Source of the DNA: UBA11650 sp963997925
Lineage (GTDB): Bacteria > Chloroflexota > Dehalococcoidia > Lucifugimonadales > UBA3495
Assembly: GCA_963997925.1 (NCBI GenBank)
Contig: CAXEOX010000004.1
Span: 1 to 64,000, forward strand
DNA length: 64,000 bases
Direction: 5' to 3'
This document shows, piece by piece, positions 8,623 through 17,613 of this stretch. Position 1 is the first letter of the stretch. Each line of letters begins with the position of its first letter. A model generated the notes under the pieces. The model was given only the letters and a program-made list of their open reading frames with translations. It had not been told where the DNA came from and searched no databases. A program made the translations under genes and the position numbers.

Positions 8623-9948
8623 TTGCCCGACCGCCCGTCGTCCCAATCCCGTCCCGGTAAGGAAACGCCCGACGCCCAAACTATGGCGTCGGCATTCGGC
8701 CCGGACAGTCCAGTGTTTCTCCAGACATATCCCGAGTTGCTGTCCCTATTTCAGTACGTGAAGGACGTTCCGGAAGTCTCGCTTCGGTTCCGTCTGTGGG
8801 GTACATACCGGCCCAGCGGTAGCGGCGCCCCGGAAGACGATGAAGCCAATTTCATCAGAGAAACCTACTTGGCTCTGTTGGCCCGCTTGGTGGCTCGTCT
8901 CTTTCTGGACGGTAGTCCCCTTCCCAGCGACGCGGAAGAATTAACGAAGATACTGGATGGCGAGTTCTTCCAAGAGCGGTACATCACCAACTTCATCGAG
9001 GAAGACTTCTTCACCTGGCTGCTCTGCCCCCCAGTTCTCGACCAAGGCCTCGCCTTGATGGTAACCCTCGCCGACTCCTTGTCCATCTACAACCTTGGTG
9101 GCTGCGAATCTAATGTGCTCTTGGACCTGTATAAGCGATTCATGGCAGCACCTTCGGAGGACGATTCCGGCATAATTCCCGTTCCCGGGTGGCTGGCCGG
9201 ATATGTGTTAAGCGAAGAGACGGAATCGCCCGTCGACCCTAACCACAGCGTCTTAGATCCCTGCTGTGGGTCGGGAGAGTTTCTGGCAAGAGCTGTCCGC
9301 ACCATAAAGCATGGTCTGCTCGAGCGGGGTGAGGACGCATTCGACACATTGCTTCTCATCCTGGACCAAGTGCAAGGGATGGACACCCAACCGCTGGCGG
9401 TGACTATCGCCCGCACGAGTTATCTGCTGGCCCTGGGAGATCTGGTCCAAGACTTCCATCCGCCGGTGCTTTTGCCGGTGTACCTGTCCGGTACGTCTAC
9501 TCCTCCGATGCGCGAACCGAACCCGGAACTCGGCAATGCCGAACCTGTGTACGAGTTCAGCGGCAGCGAATCCGGCGAGGTTTTCCACATCCCGGAAAAC
9601 GTCGCCCTTAGCCCGGTGATGCTTGACTGGCTGTTCGACCGGTACCCCAACTACCTGAAGGGGGCCCATCTCCGCACCCGTGGCGAGGATCCGGAGGACG
9701 CAATCCAAGCGGTCCTGGTGGCCCTTTTCAACTACCTGGCCGCTCCCAAGCCCAGAACCCCGATACCCGAGCCTCTCAGCTCCTTCGCCACCGGCGTGAT
9801 GATAGAAACCGCCGAATCCTTGATCCGCCTCTACCTAAATCAGCCAACCACCATCTGGCTGCACATCTTGAAGAACGCGCCTGCTCCGGTGCACCTGGCC
9901 CAGCGGAGGTTCGATCTGGTGGTAAGTAGATTTCTCCGGAATGCCTAG
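8623..9948 (+). pseudogene. N6-adenine DNA methyltransferase-like protein ending at motif IV
   Basis: A 441-residue frame with a SAM-binding motif I (VLDPCCGSGEFLARA, near residue 211) and the following QGMDTQPLAVTIARTSYLLALG, as in type I/IIG methyltransferases. The last residues, RRFDLVVSRFLRNA, align with the beta-strand that normally runs into the catalytic NPPW/NPPY motif. That motif and everything after it are absent, so methyl transfer is not expected. Either a 3'-truncated relic or a protein reused for SAM or DNA binding. No restriction or specificity gene is adjacent. The start is TTG 8623; ATG 8683 is an alternative. Confidence 0.7.
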
Positions 9949-9964
9949 ACTGCCCCAGACGTTG

Positions 9965-9994
9965 TTGACGCTCAATCTCCGCTCCGAATATAAT
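9965..9994 (+). promoter_or_regulatory. Sigma-70 promoter of the comD-comE operon
   Basis: TTGACG (9965-9970), an 18-bp spacer and a perfect TATAAT (9989-9994) lie 58 bp before the comD start codon and begin 17 bp after the methyltransferase relic. Confidence 0.75.
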
Positions 9995-10051
9995 GAGGCC
10001 GATTCCCCAGACCCATACCCCCGGAACACGACTGCCTGAAAAGGAGACTAG

Positions 10052-10558
10052 ATGACCACCCAAGAAACCGTGCTGCATCCTGCGGCAATCATCGAAGAAT
10101 TGAAGAAGAACAACTTCACCCACGTGGTGTGGCTGCCCGACAGCGAGACCAATTTCATGTATCAACTGCTGACCAACGAACCGACATTGGACCTTGTCCC
10201 GGTATGCCGGGAAGGCGAAACCATGGCGATCGCCGCCGGTCTCTGGGTGGGCGGGATGAAGCCGGTGGTTCTGATCCAAAACACCGGTATCTTCGAATCC
10301 GGTGACTCCATCCGCGGCCTGGGGTTGGATATCAATCAGCCCTTGGTCATGCTGGTAGGCTATCGTGGTTGGAGCCGCCACGGCATCACCACCGATTCAG
10401 CGGCTCGATTCATCGAGCACATCCTCCATGCCTGGGGCATCAGTTACTACTTGATAGAGACCGACGATGACGCCGGACGCATCACTTCCGCCTTGGAAGA
10501 AGCGGAGCGTACGAACAAGCCCGTGGCCGTCCTGGTAGGCACCGAGTTCGGGGCATAG
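10052..10558 (+). CDS. comD: Sulfopyruvate decarboxylase-like enzyme, alpha subunit (TPP pyrimidine domain)
   Basis: A 168-residue protein equal to the N-terminal (PYR) domain of thiamine-diphosphate decarboxylases. The conserved Glu that activates the cofactor is in VCREGETMAIAAGLWVGG (about residue 58), and the structural GLGLDINQPLVMLVGYRG is typical of ComD and of phosphonopyruvate decarboxylase N-domains. It needs the PP-domain partner encoded just downstream. The substrate may be sulfopyruvate, phosphonopyruvate or a related 2-oxoacid. RBS AAAGGAGA precedes the ATG. Confidence 0.8.
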   Translation: MTTQETVLHPAAIIEELKKNNFTHVVWLPDSETNFMYQLLTNEPTLDLVPVCREGETMAIAAGLWVGGMKPVVLIQNTGIFESGDSIRGLGLDINQPLVMLVGYRGWSRHGITTDSAARFIEHILHAWGISYYLIETDDDAGRITSALEEAERTNKPVAVLVGTEFGA

Positions 10559-10584
10559 TCAACGTCGAAGGAGAATAACTAACA

Positions 10585-11175
10585 ATGATAGGCAATACCG
10601 ATGCGGTAAAAGTTCTGGATAGCAAGCGCGGGAACTCGGTTTTCGTAGCGACCATGAACGCCAACAACGTAGGCTTCGGCCTGCCCAGCATAAGCTCCAA
10701 TGATGCTTTAGATTTCCCCATATCCGGGGCGATGAGCAAAGCTTCGTCAGTGGGTTTGGGTTTAGCCCTTGCCCAACCAGACCGCAAGATCATGGTTCTG
10801 GATGGCGATGGCAGCCTGCTGATGAACCTGGGGACTCTGGTCACTCTATCCAACAAAGCCCCCAAGAACATGTACCATTTCCTGTTCAATAACGGGGTGT
10901 ATGCGGTCACCGGTGGTCAGCCGATCCCGGGAGCCGGCAAGGTTGACTGGGAGGACATGGCCAAGGGCGCAGGGTACGCCGCCGTCTTCTCCTTCGATAA
11001 TTTGGAAGACCTTACCACGGGCATCGATGCGGTTCTGGCCTCGGAGGGCCCCGTGTTTATCCACCTCGAAATCACGCCTGAGGTAGAAGAAACTCCGGTG
11101 GCATTCCGGCCTCGTCCTCGACGGTCGGTTCAGACTGCGTTCCGGGAGTTACCGGAAGCCTTGGCCAAAGGATAG
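10585..11175 (+). CDS. comE: Sulfopyruvate decarboxylase-like enzyme, beta subunit (TPP pyrophosphate domain)
   Basis: A 196-residue PP domain with the TPP/Mg motif GDGSLLMNLG at residues 74-83 and the closing NNGVYAVTG at 102-110. It pairs with ComD at the subunit interface to make the active site. Gap to comD is 26 bp, so one operon. No coenzyme M synthesis genes are nearby, so the role may be catabolism of sulfonate- or phosphonate-derived 2-oxoacids. This is inference from family and context. Confidence 0.8.
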   Translation: MIGNTDAVKVLDSKRGNSVFVATMNANNVGFGLPSISSNDALDFPISGAMSKASSVGLGLALAQPDRKIMVLDGDGSLLMNLGTLVTLSNKAPKNMYHFLFNNGVYAVTGGQPIPGAGKVDWEDMAKGAGYAAVFSFDNLEDLTTGIDAVLASEGPVFIHLEITPEVEETPVAFRPRPRRSVQTAFRELPEALAKG

Positions 11176-11331
11176 GTCGATTCCCTACGACCGGCGCAAC
11201 CCGTCATTCATTTCCCGGTGGCCGGTCGGCATTAGAACGAAACGAGGTGATGGCTTGGTCGTCGCCTCGTTTGTTGTTATGGAAACTCCATCGTTGCCGG
11301 TGATTTCGATTTCCCAACTTAAGGCCCGTAG

Positions 11332-11619
11332 ATGCTAAAATCGTTGATGAAGGGGCTGTTCGGTAGGCTGCTAGGCTACGGGGGACTGGTCCTAGGGTTC
11401 TGGTGGCTGCGCGAAGCCTTCTTAGAAATCAACTATCCCGTAGGCGTAATGGGCGGCCTGACTATCCTCACTGCTATGTACATGGTAGTTGGGGGCAGGC
11501 GCCACACCAACAACTCGGATAATACCGAACGACCTGATTCCGAACTTTCTAATACCGAGGAGGACGACCCTAGTGATTCCCTCGATGGACGCGACGAAAG
11601 CAATCAACTTCCACCGTAA
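11332..11619 (+). CDS. Small membrane protein of unknown function
   Basis: 95 residues. Two hydrophobic segments (about 14-27 and 37-52, YGGLVLGFWWLR and VGVMGGLTILTAMYMVVGG) are followed by an acidic, Ser/Asn/Asp-rich soluble tail. I do not recognise the family. Its 3' end overlaps the comE paralogue by 47 nt in another frame, which suggests translational coupling. The start is the ATG at 11332. Confidence 0.55.
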   Translation: MLKSLMKGLFGRLLGYGGLVLGFWWLREAFLEINYPVGVMGGLTILTAMYMVVGGRRHTNNSDNTERPDSELSNTEEDDPSDSLDGRDESNQLPP

Positions 11620-12157
11620 GGAAGCCTTGGTGGTGGCAACTTCCTCGGCGCTTCGGGAATGGAACGATGTTTCCGAACGCCGCAACCTGGACATCGATCT
11701 GACTGATTGCATGGACCGGGCCCCGGCGGTGGGTCTGGGGTTGGCCATAGCTCAGCCCAATCGCAAAGTGCTGGTCTTGGACTGCGATGCGACATTGCGG
11801 ACCGACTTGGGATCTCTGGCCACAGTGGGACAATCCGAAACTGAAAACCTGGTCCACTTCGTCTTCGACGACGCCAACAAATCCTCCACCGACGGTCTAG
11901 CCATCCGTGGGGCGGACAACGTGAACTTGCTGGCGATGGCGGAGGGAGCGGGATACGCCAAATCTTACGAGTTCAACGCTCTGGAAGAATTGCTCATCGG
12001 CTTGGAAGAAGTGATGGAGCAGCCCGGCCCGGTGTTCGTGCTGGTAAAAGTCTTTCGGGACGGTGATTTCCTACCTTTTCCGGAGCGCCCGATGGCTGAA
12101 GGCTGGGGCGCGGTGCGGCAAACGCTCATGGCTACGCAGAATCAGAGAGAAGGGTAA
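11573..12157 (+). CDS. ComE paralogue with degenerate TPP motif
   Basis: From GTG 11573 the protein aligns without gaps to the start of ComE (DATKAINFHRKEALVVAT against DAVKVLDSKRGNSVFVAT), and a GAGGAGG RBS lies 9 nt upstream, so this start is preferred to any other. The fold-defining segments (APAVGLGLAIAQPNRKVLVLD, GADNVNLLAMAEGAGYAKS) persist. The GDGS motif is DCDA (residues 70-73) and NNGVY is DDANK (99-103). TPP binding is therefore not expected. It is possibly a regulatory or structural subunit of the ComDE enzyme, or a decaying duplicate. Confidence 0.75.
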   Translation: MIPSMDATKAINFHRKEALVVATSSALREWNDVSERRNLDIDLTDCMDRAPAVGLGLAIAQPNRKVLVLDCDATLRTDLGSLATVGQSETENLVHFVFDDANKSSTDGLAIRGADNVNLLAMAEGAGYAKSYEFNALEELLIGLEEVMEQPGPVFVLVKVFRDGDFLPFPERPMAEGWGAVRQTLMATQNQREG

Positions 12158-12242
12158 GCTACCTGCTGCTCGCGGCTGAAAGGTTTGAAGAGCGGACACC
12201 GGAAACCCAGTCAAAGAGATTCCCGCTGCCTGGGGCAGTTAG

Positions 12243-12995
12243 CTAGGCGTCGGCCTGCCGCACCAATATTTGGCCTGCCACGTTGTATCCGATGGGGACC
12301 CTATTCCCGCCCGACGCCACCATAATCACGCCCAGATAAGGGGCAGCTTCGTCCACGCTAATCTCATGGCCGGGTAGAATCGACGAGTCAGCCAAGAATT
12401 TCAGAAGCATCACGTCCTCTTCCGGAACCCGATCGACCAGATAAGTAACGTTAGCGGACGCCTCTTCCAATGTCAGGGAGTTGGGGAGGATAGCCGGAGC
12501 TCCGGTACCGGGAATCGGCCGTCCGAAGGGCGACCGGTCGGGATACCCCAACCGTTCCATCAGCTTCTCTTGAAACTCCTGAGACATGCCGTGCTCCAAG
12601 CGGTGGGCTTCCACGTGGGCTTTGTACAAGTCCATGCCCAGCAGGCTAACCACCAGCCATTCGGCCAACCGGTGCCTTCGAGCGATGTCGGCCCCGCCTT
12701 CCGCGCCCCGCTCAGTGAGCCGGATCCGCTTGTCCTTACCCATCTCCACCAGACCCTGACGTTGCATACGCCGGACCATTCCCGCTACCGACGGAACCGA
12801 AGTTCCCAAACCCTCAGTGACCGGGACCTGTTTCAGGGTTTCGGTAAGCTGGGTCGTGGTGGGATAGGCTGAATCTTCCCAAAGCTTGTAGAGGCAAAGG
12901 AGATAGTTCTCCGTCCCTGGCGATAAACGTTCGTCGGGGCCGTCGTCTACGGTACCGTCAACTCCGTTGCCATTTTTTTTCGTTCGCGCCATCAA
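12243..12995 (-). CDS. DtxR/MntR-family metal-dependent repressor
   Basis: 250 residues. The N-terminal winged helix (SPGTENYLLCLYKLWED to LVEMGKDKRIRLTERG) is followed by the metal-binding dimerisation domain with HRLAEWLVVSLLGMD and EAHRLEHGMSQEF, and a FeoA/SH3-like C-terminal domain (SILPGHEISVDEAAPYLGVIMVAS). The N-terminal 20 residues are a polar extension. It lies 18 bp downstream of fbpC in the same orientation, so iron (or manganese) repression of the adjacent importer is likely. Confidence 0.88.
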   Translation of the reverse strand: MMARTKKNGNGVDGTVDDGPDERLSPGTENYLLCLYKLWEDSAYPTTTQLTETLKQVPVTEGLGTSVPSVAGMVRRMQRQGLVEMGKDKRIRLTERGAEGGADIARRHRLAEWLVVSLLGMDLYKAHVEAHRLEHGMSQEFQEKLMERLGYPDRSPFGRPIPGTGAPAILPNSLTLEEASANVTYLVDRVPEEDVMLLKFLADSSILPGHEISVDEAAPYLGVIMVASGGNRVPIGYNVAGQILVRQADA

Positions 12996-13013
12996 GTATC
13001 CCCAGATCCCGCA

Positions 13014-14189
13014 CTAATCGCTGTTTACCGCCTTACCTTCCGCGAATGGCTTGAGTGAATGCCCCTGTCTCAGGTCCACCGACACGGTAGCGCCGATCGG
13101 TAAATCATTGATATGCGATAAGAGACACCGTACTGAGTGTCCCGACGGAAGGGCCACTTTATAAAGATAGAATGGACCCCTAAATTCCCTAGAAGTAATC
13201 GTGCCCTGCCCTTGGCCGGAAGGAACGCAGTTCAGACAGTCCGGACGGACCATCACTTCCAAGTTGTCACCGTTGTCCCCATCAATCTCGGCCGGTGGGC
13301 CAAGGGGGCCGGTACCGTCAGGCCAGGAAACAGACCCAACTTCAGTTACCAGCCTGCTGCCCTGTCGCCAAGCGGGGATGAAATCCACCATCCCAAAGAA
13401 TTCGGCCACGAAACGGGTGGCGGGACTGTGGAAGATTTCTTCCGGAGAACCCGTCTGCTCAACCCGGCCCTCATTCATCACGGCGACGATATCGCCTACG
13501 AATAAGGCTTCTTCTTGATCGTGGGTAACAAATATGGCCGTGATGTTACCGCTTTTAAGAATCTCCAGAACGTCCTTTCGTACCTGCTCCCGCAATCGGG
13601 GGTCCAGGTTGGAAAAAGGCTCGTCCAGCAACAATACCTCGGGACGTGGCGCCAAGGCGCGGGCTAAGGCCACCCTTTGCTGTTGCCCTCCGGAAAGTTC
13701 GTGGGGCATCCGGCGGCCCAATCCGTCCAGGCCGACCAGTTCCAGAACTTCTTCGACTCGTTTGTCACGGCCGTTTCCTCGGGACAGACCGTAGGCAACA
13801 TTCTGCGCCACGGTCAGATGGGGGAATAGAGCGCCTTCCTGAAATACCATCCCCACGTTTCGTTGTTCCGGGGGCATGGCATATCCCGGCTGGCAAACCT
13901 GGCGGCCACCCACCGATATAGAGCCTCCATCAGGTTGTTCAAAGCCAGCGATAAGCCGCAACGCCGTGGTTTTGCCGCACCCGCTCGGGCCCAGCAACGC
14001 TACAACCTGACCCGGCATCACAGTGAGATCCAAGCCCACTATAGCCTGGACCTGGCCGAACTGCTTGGCCAGCCCATCGCACTCCAATGCAGCCTGTTGG
14101 GAGCCGAAATCTTCCGGCTGTGGATGCCCGTGGACGGAGTCACCAGCCGTCAGAAGCTGATTGTCCGAATGTTCGAATCCGCTGCTCAC
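13014..14189 (-). CDS. fbpC: Ferric iron ABC transporter ATPase
   Basis: A 391-residue ATPase with Walker A GPSGCGKTT, signature LSGGQQQR, Walker B VLLLDEP and the H-loop VTHDQEEA, followed by a TOBE-type C-terminal domain (about residues 290-385). The arrangement matches FbpC/PotA proteins. The partner binding protein and permease are encoded divergently (14818-17555). Starts at GTG; the first 30 residues are a poorly conserved extension. No clear RBS. Confidence 0.88.
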   Translation of the reverse strand: MSSGFEHSDNQLLTAGDSVHGHPQPEDFGSQQAALECDGLAKQFGQVQAIVGLDLTVMPGQVVALLGPSGCGKTTALRLIAGFEQPDGGSISVGGRQVCQPGYAMPPEQRNVGMVFQEGALFPHLTVAQNVAYGLSRGNGRDKRVEEVLELVGLDGLGRRMPHELSGGQQQRVALARALAPRPEVLLLDEPFSNLDPRLREQVRKDVLEILKSGNITAIFVTHDQEEALFVGDIVAVMNEGRVEQTGSPEEIFHSPATRFVAEFFGMVDFIPAWRQGSRLVTEVGSVSWPDGTGPLGPPAEIDGDNGDNLEVMVRPDCLNCVPSGQGQGTITSREFRGPFYLYKVALPSGHSVRCLLSHINDLPIGATVSVDLRQGHSLKPFAEGKAVNSD

Positions 14190-14472
14190 GCCTGTTTACA
14201 TCCGTAAAGATGGCAAACCGTTTCAACGTCCCAAGCAAAACTTCGACGTTCAACACGATTGGCTATGGGATGGGCAATCATCACTTTAGGTTGGTACCCG
14301 CCCTTCGTAATGTCAGATGCACCGTTGACGCAGTATTAATCATCTCTATCCAGTCAGATCCATCGTCTTGGTCAAAAACAACGTCTACCGATAGCGTACA
14401 CCAAATCAAACTATACATCCACCCTACCAGAAAATCAGTGTAGACACTTATCCAATCAATGTCAATGTATAT

Positions 14473-14485
14473 TCTAGGCGCTAGA
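14473..14485. promoter_or_regulatory. Dyad in the fbpC/fbpA divergent control region
   Basis: TCTAG-GCG-CTAGA is a perfect 13-bp dyad in the AT-rich 628-bp space between the divergent fbpC and fbpA genes. It is a candidate operator for the neighbouring DtxR-type repressor, although it does not match the canonical DtxR box. Apart from this and the promoter at 14638-14666, I see nothing coding in 14190-14817. Confidence 0.3.
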
Positions 14486-14637
14486 CTGGCATTAAACCGG
14501 TCTTAATTAAAGGGCAAATACGTCTCAGTAAGAGGGCAATACATAACGAGTTACATCGTCCCAACCTCGGCGACGGACGATGCGATACCCATTCATAATA
14601 GGGGTAGTTTCAGGCAGCTATGAGGATTTATTTTATG

Positions 14638-14666
14638 TTGACATATCGCATTGATAAGGATATAGT
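14638..14666 (+). promoter_or_regulatory. Strong sigma-70 promoter of fbpA-fbpB
   Basis: TTGACA (14638-14643), exactly 17 bp of spacer, then TATAGT (14661-14666). An inverted repeat ATATC/GATAT overlaps the spacer and the -10, so a repressor could bind there. Transcription would start about 145 nt before the fbpA ATG. Confidence 0.8.
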
Positions 14667-14817
14667 CCGACATTAAATAATGGTGTACATCACTTGGCAA
14701 TAAGCTCGTACATCAAATCAATCTTTGATCGGTCGTGTCGTAACTCTGACAGGTCCCTCCAAAGTGATTATATGCGGTGGACCGCACCGAAAATGCTCAT
14801 TTCAGGAGGACGACCTC

Positions 14818-15912
14818 ATGGACCGGATCTCTGCCTTTCTCACCCTCTTCTCATCGACTAAATCACCGCTCTCCGCTCGGCCCAAGAGTCACCCATGGCC
14901 ACTGTTCACGTTTCTGATACTGGCGGTTCTTTTGGCGGGCTGCTCCGTCGCAGTAGAGAACGAAATCGTCCCAGCGTCAATATCTTCGGAAAAGCTCACC
15001 ATATATTCAGGCCGTAGCTCCTCTCTTGTTGATCCAATCATCCAGCAGTTCGGCCAAGCCACCGGGATCGAGATCGCGGTGAAGTACGCCAATACCGCCC
15101 AGTTAGCGGCCACCCTATTAGAAGAAGGGGACCGGACACCAGCTGACATCTTCTTCGCCCAGGATCCGGGTGGATTGGCAGCGGTAGAGCACATGCTGGC
15201 TCCTCTCGACACAGCCGTGCTGGAGAAGGTACCGGACTGGGCCCGCTCCTCGGAAGGTAAGTGGGTCGGCCTTTCCGGACGGGCGCGAACGGTGGTATTC
15301 AATACTGAAACTCTGACCGAAGCGGACCTACCCGACGACATGTTCGGGTTCACCGACCCCAAATGGAAAGGCCGCATCGGCTGGGCACCCACCAATGCAT
15401 CCTTCCAAACCATGGTATCGGCGATGAACTCCATGTGGGGCGAAGAAAAGACCCTCCGGTGGCTGGAAGGCATCCAGGCCAACGACCCCAAGGTTTACCC
15501 CAAGAACACACCCCAGGTGGCTGCGGTATCCACCGGCGAGATCGACGTGGGCTTCGTCAATCACTACTACCTTTTCCGCTTCCTAGCGGAAGAGGGCGAA
15601 TCCTTCCCGGCCCGCAATTACCATCCCAGGGCCGGTGGTCCCGGGGCGACAGTCATGGTCGCCGGAGCTGGCGTCTTGGCCGCATCCGAGAACAAAGAGG
15701 TAGCACACCGGTTCTTGGAGTTCATGCTTTCCAAAGTGGGACAGCAATACTTCGCGGGGCAGACTTTTGAATACCCGCTGGTGGAAGGGGTCAACACTCC
15801 CAAGGTTTTGACGCCGCTTTCCGGATTCACCCATCCAGATATCACGATAAAGGAACTGGGAGACCTAAAGGGCACTCAAGACCTCCTCCGCCAGGCCGGC
15901 GTGACCCCCTAG
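14818..15912 (+). CDS. fbpA: Ferric iron ABC transporter substrate-binding lipoprotein
   Basis: An FbpA/transferrin-like binding protein. The lipobox is LLAGC (about residue 42), followed by KLTIYSGRSSSLVDPIIQQF, the family N-terminus. The tandem tyrosines in VNHYYLFRF are the expected ferric ligands. ATG 14818 has AGGAGG 8 nt upstream and is preferred to an in-frame start at 14725. The n-region before the hydrophobic core is long (about 30 residues). It forms an operon with fbpB. Confidence 0.92.
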   Translation: MDRISAFLTLFSSTKSPLSARPKSHPWPLFTFLILAVLLAGCSVAVENEIVPASISSEKLTIYSGRSSSLVDPIIQQFGQATGIEIAVKYANTAQLAATLLEEGDRTPADIFFAQDPGGLAAVEHMLAPLDTAVLEKVPDWARSSEGKWVGLSGRARTVVFNTETLTEADLPDDMFGFTDPKWKGRIGWAPTNASFQTMVSAMNSMWGEEKTLRWLEGIQANDPKVYPKNTPQVAAVSTGEIDVGFVNHYYLFRFLAEEGESFPARNYHPRAGGPGATVMVAGAGVLAASENKEVAHRFLEFMLSKVGQQYFAGQTFEYPLVEGVNTPKVLTPLSGFTHPDITIKELGDLKGTQDLLRQAGVTP

Positions 15913-15914
15913 AG

Positions 15915-17555
15915 ATGCAGGGAAGCGGCACCGGTGGATTCAGGTCTCTGAGTCAGGCGATATCGATGCGATACCGGGTCTTGCTGGCAAAACCGGGCCG
16001 CCCTCCGGTTTTGCTATTGTTGGCCGCCTGGGTCGTCGCAGCGGTTTTATTGTTGTCGCCCTCATACCTGCTTCTACGTACTTTGGGGGCGGGCCCAGAC
16101 GCCTGGGATCTTCTGATCCGCGCCAGAGTTCTGGAGATTCTGGTCCGCACTTTGCTATTGGTAGTGGTCGTCACCGGGGGTTCCATCCTACTGGCCATCC
16201 CCTTGGCATGGTTGACCGTTCGCACCGACCTGCCTTTCAAGACTGTATGGTCGGTGGCGACTGCGCTGCCCCTAGTTATTCCCAGCTATGTGGCCGGATT
16301 TATCGTGGTGGTGACGCTGGGACCCAAGGGTATGCTCCAAGGGTTGCTGGAGAACCTCTTTGGCCTGGAACGGCTACCGGATATCTCCGGCTTTCCCGGC
16401 GCCGCCTTGACCCTCACCCTCCTCAGTTACCCTTACGTTCTGCTGACCGTTCGAGCTGCTTTTTTGCGACTGGACCCATCGCTGGAGGAGATTTCCCGGG
16501 GGTTGGGCCGAAACCCGTGGGCTACATTCTTCGGTGTAATCTTGCCCTCGTTGCGACCCGCCATCGCCGCCGGCGGACTGCTGGTGGCCCTTTACACCCT
16601 GGCCGACTTCGGTGCGGTTTCGCTATTGCGATTCGAGACATTTACCTGGGCGATTTTCCTGCAGTATGAATCGGCATTGGACCGGGGTTTAGCGGCAGCG
16701 TTATCTCTGGCCTTGATTGCCATCGCCCTAACATTGGTGGCCGGCGAAGCTTTCACTAGGGGCCGATGGCGTTACTACCGGAGCGGGTCCGGCGCCATCC
16801 GGCCCTTTGCATCGGTCAAGCTGGGTCACTGGAGATGGCCGGCGCTGGCTCTATGCACGGTCGTGGTCACAATCTCCCTGGTCCTTCCCATGTCGATTCT
16901 TGCCTATTGGGTGATACGAGGCGTCTCTGCTGGAGAGCCGCTGCTTCTATTGTGGGAAGCGGCCCGCAACTCGGTCTACGTCTCAGCCCTTGCCGCCGGG
17001 GTTTCGGTGGCTGCGGCCTTGCCTATTGCTGCGTTGTCGGTGCGCTTTCCCGGCATGCTCAGCGGTATCTTGGAGCGAATCTCCTATATCGGGTTCGCCC
17101 TCCCCGGCATAGCCATCGCACTGTCCCTGGTTTTTTTCGGGGCAAACTACGCCCCGTTGCTCTACCAGACCACCGGTCTGCTGGTATTAGGCTACGTCGT
17201 TCTGTTCGTATCGGCGGCGGTTGGAGCTGCCCGCAGTTCCTTCTTGCAGGTAAGTCCCAACGTGGAGGAGGCTGCCCGGGGATTGGGCCGGACGCCTCTG
17301 CGAGTTTTCTCGACGGTCACACTCCCTCTGGTGCGTCCCGGCATCATATCCGGCGCGGCCTTGGTCTTCTTGCTGACGATGAAGGAACTGCCCGCCACAT
17401 TGATTTTGAGTCCCATCGGTTTTCAGACCTTGGCAACCTCCATCTGGTCGGCGGCATCCGAAGCTTTCTTCGCCCAAGCGGCGGCCCCGGCCCTTCTACT
17501 GATTCTGACCTCCTCGGTCCCTCTGGCGTTTCTACTGTTGCGCAGCCGCCAATAG
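15915..17555 (+). CDS. fbpB: Ferric iron ABC transporter permease
   Basis: 546 residues with about twelve hydrophobic segments in two homologous halves. Each half has an EAA loop for ATPase contact (DPSLEEISRGLGRNPWATFF and NVEEAARGLGRTPLRVFS). This fused two-module form is typical of FbpB. The start codon lies 2 bp after the fbpA stop, so translation is coupled. Confidence 0.92.
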   Translation: MQGSGTGGFRSLSQAISMRYRVLLAKPGRPPVLLLLAAWVVAAVLLLSPSYLLLRTLGAGPDAWDLLIRARVLEILVRTLLLVVVVTGGSILLAIPLAWLTVRTDLPFKTVWSVATALPLVIPSYVAGFIVVVTLGPKGMLQGLLENLFGLERLPDISGFPGAALTLTLLSYPYVLLTVRAAFLRLDPSLEEISRGLGRNPWATFFGVILPSLRPAIAAGGLLVALYTLADFGAVSLLRFETFTWAIFLQYESALDRGLAAALSLALIAIALTLVAGEAFTRGRWRYYRSGSGAIRPFASVKLGHWRWPALALCTVVVTISLVLPMSILAYWVIRGVSAGEPLLLLWEAARNSVYVSALAAGVSVAAALPIAALSVRFPGMLSGILERISYIGFALPGIAIALSLVFFGANYAPLLYQTTGLLVLGYVVLFVSAAVGAARSSFLQVSPNVEEAARGLGRTPLRVFSTVTLPLVRPGIISGAALVFLLTMKELPATLILSPIGFQTLATSIWSAASEAFFAQAAAPALLLILTSSVPLAFLLLRSRQ

Positions 17556-17613
17556 GCTATAATTCGGCAGAATCGGAAGATCGCGATTCCCATTTCCGGG
17601 AGGATTGAAGAGT

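Noticed and set aside
7375..8679. 434-codon antisense frame opposite asnS
   Set aside because: Shadow of AsnRS; no RBS, no family features.
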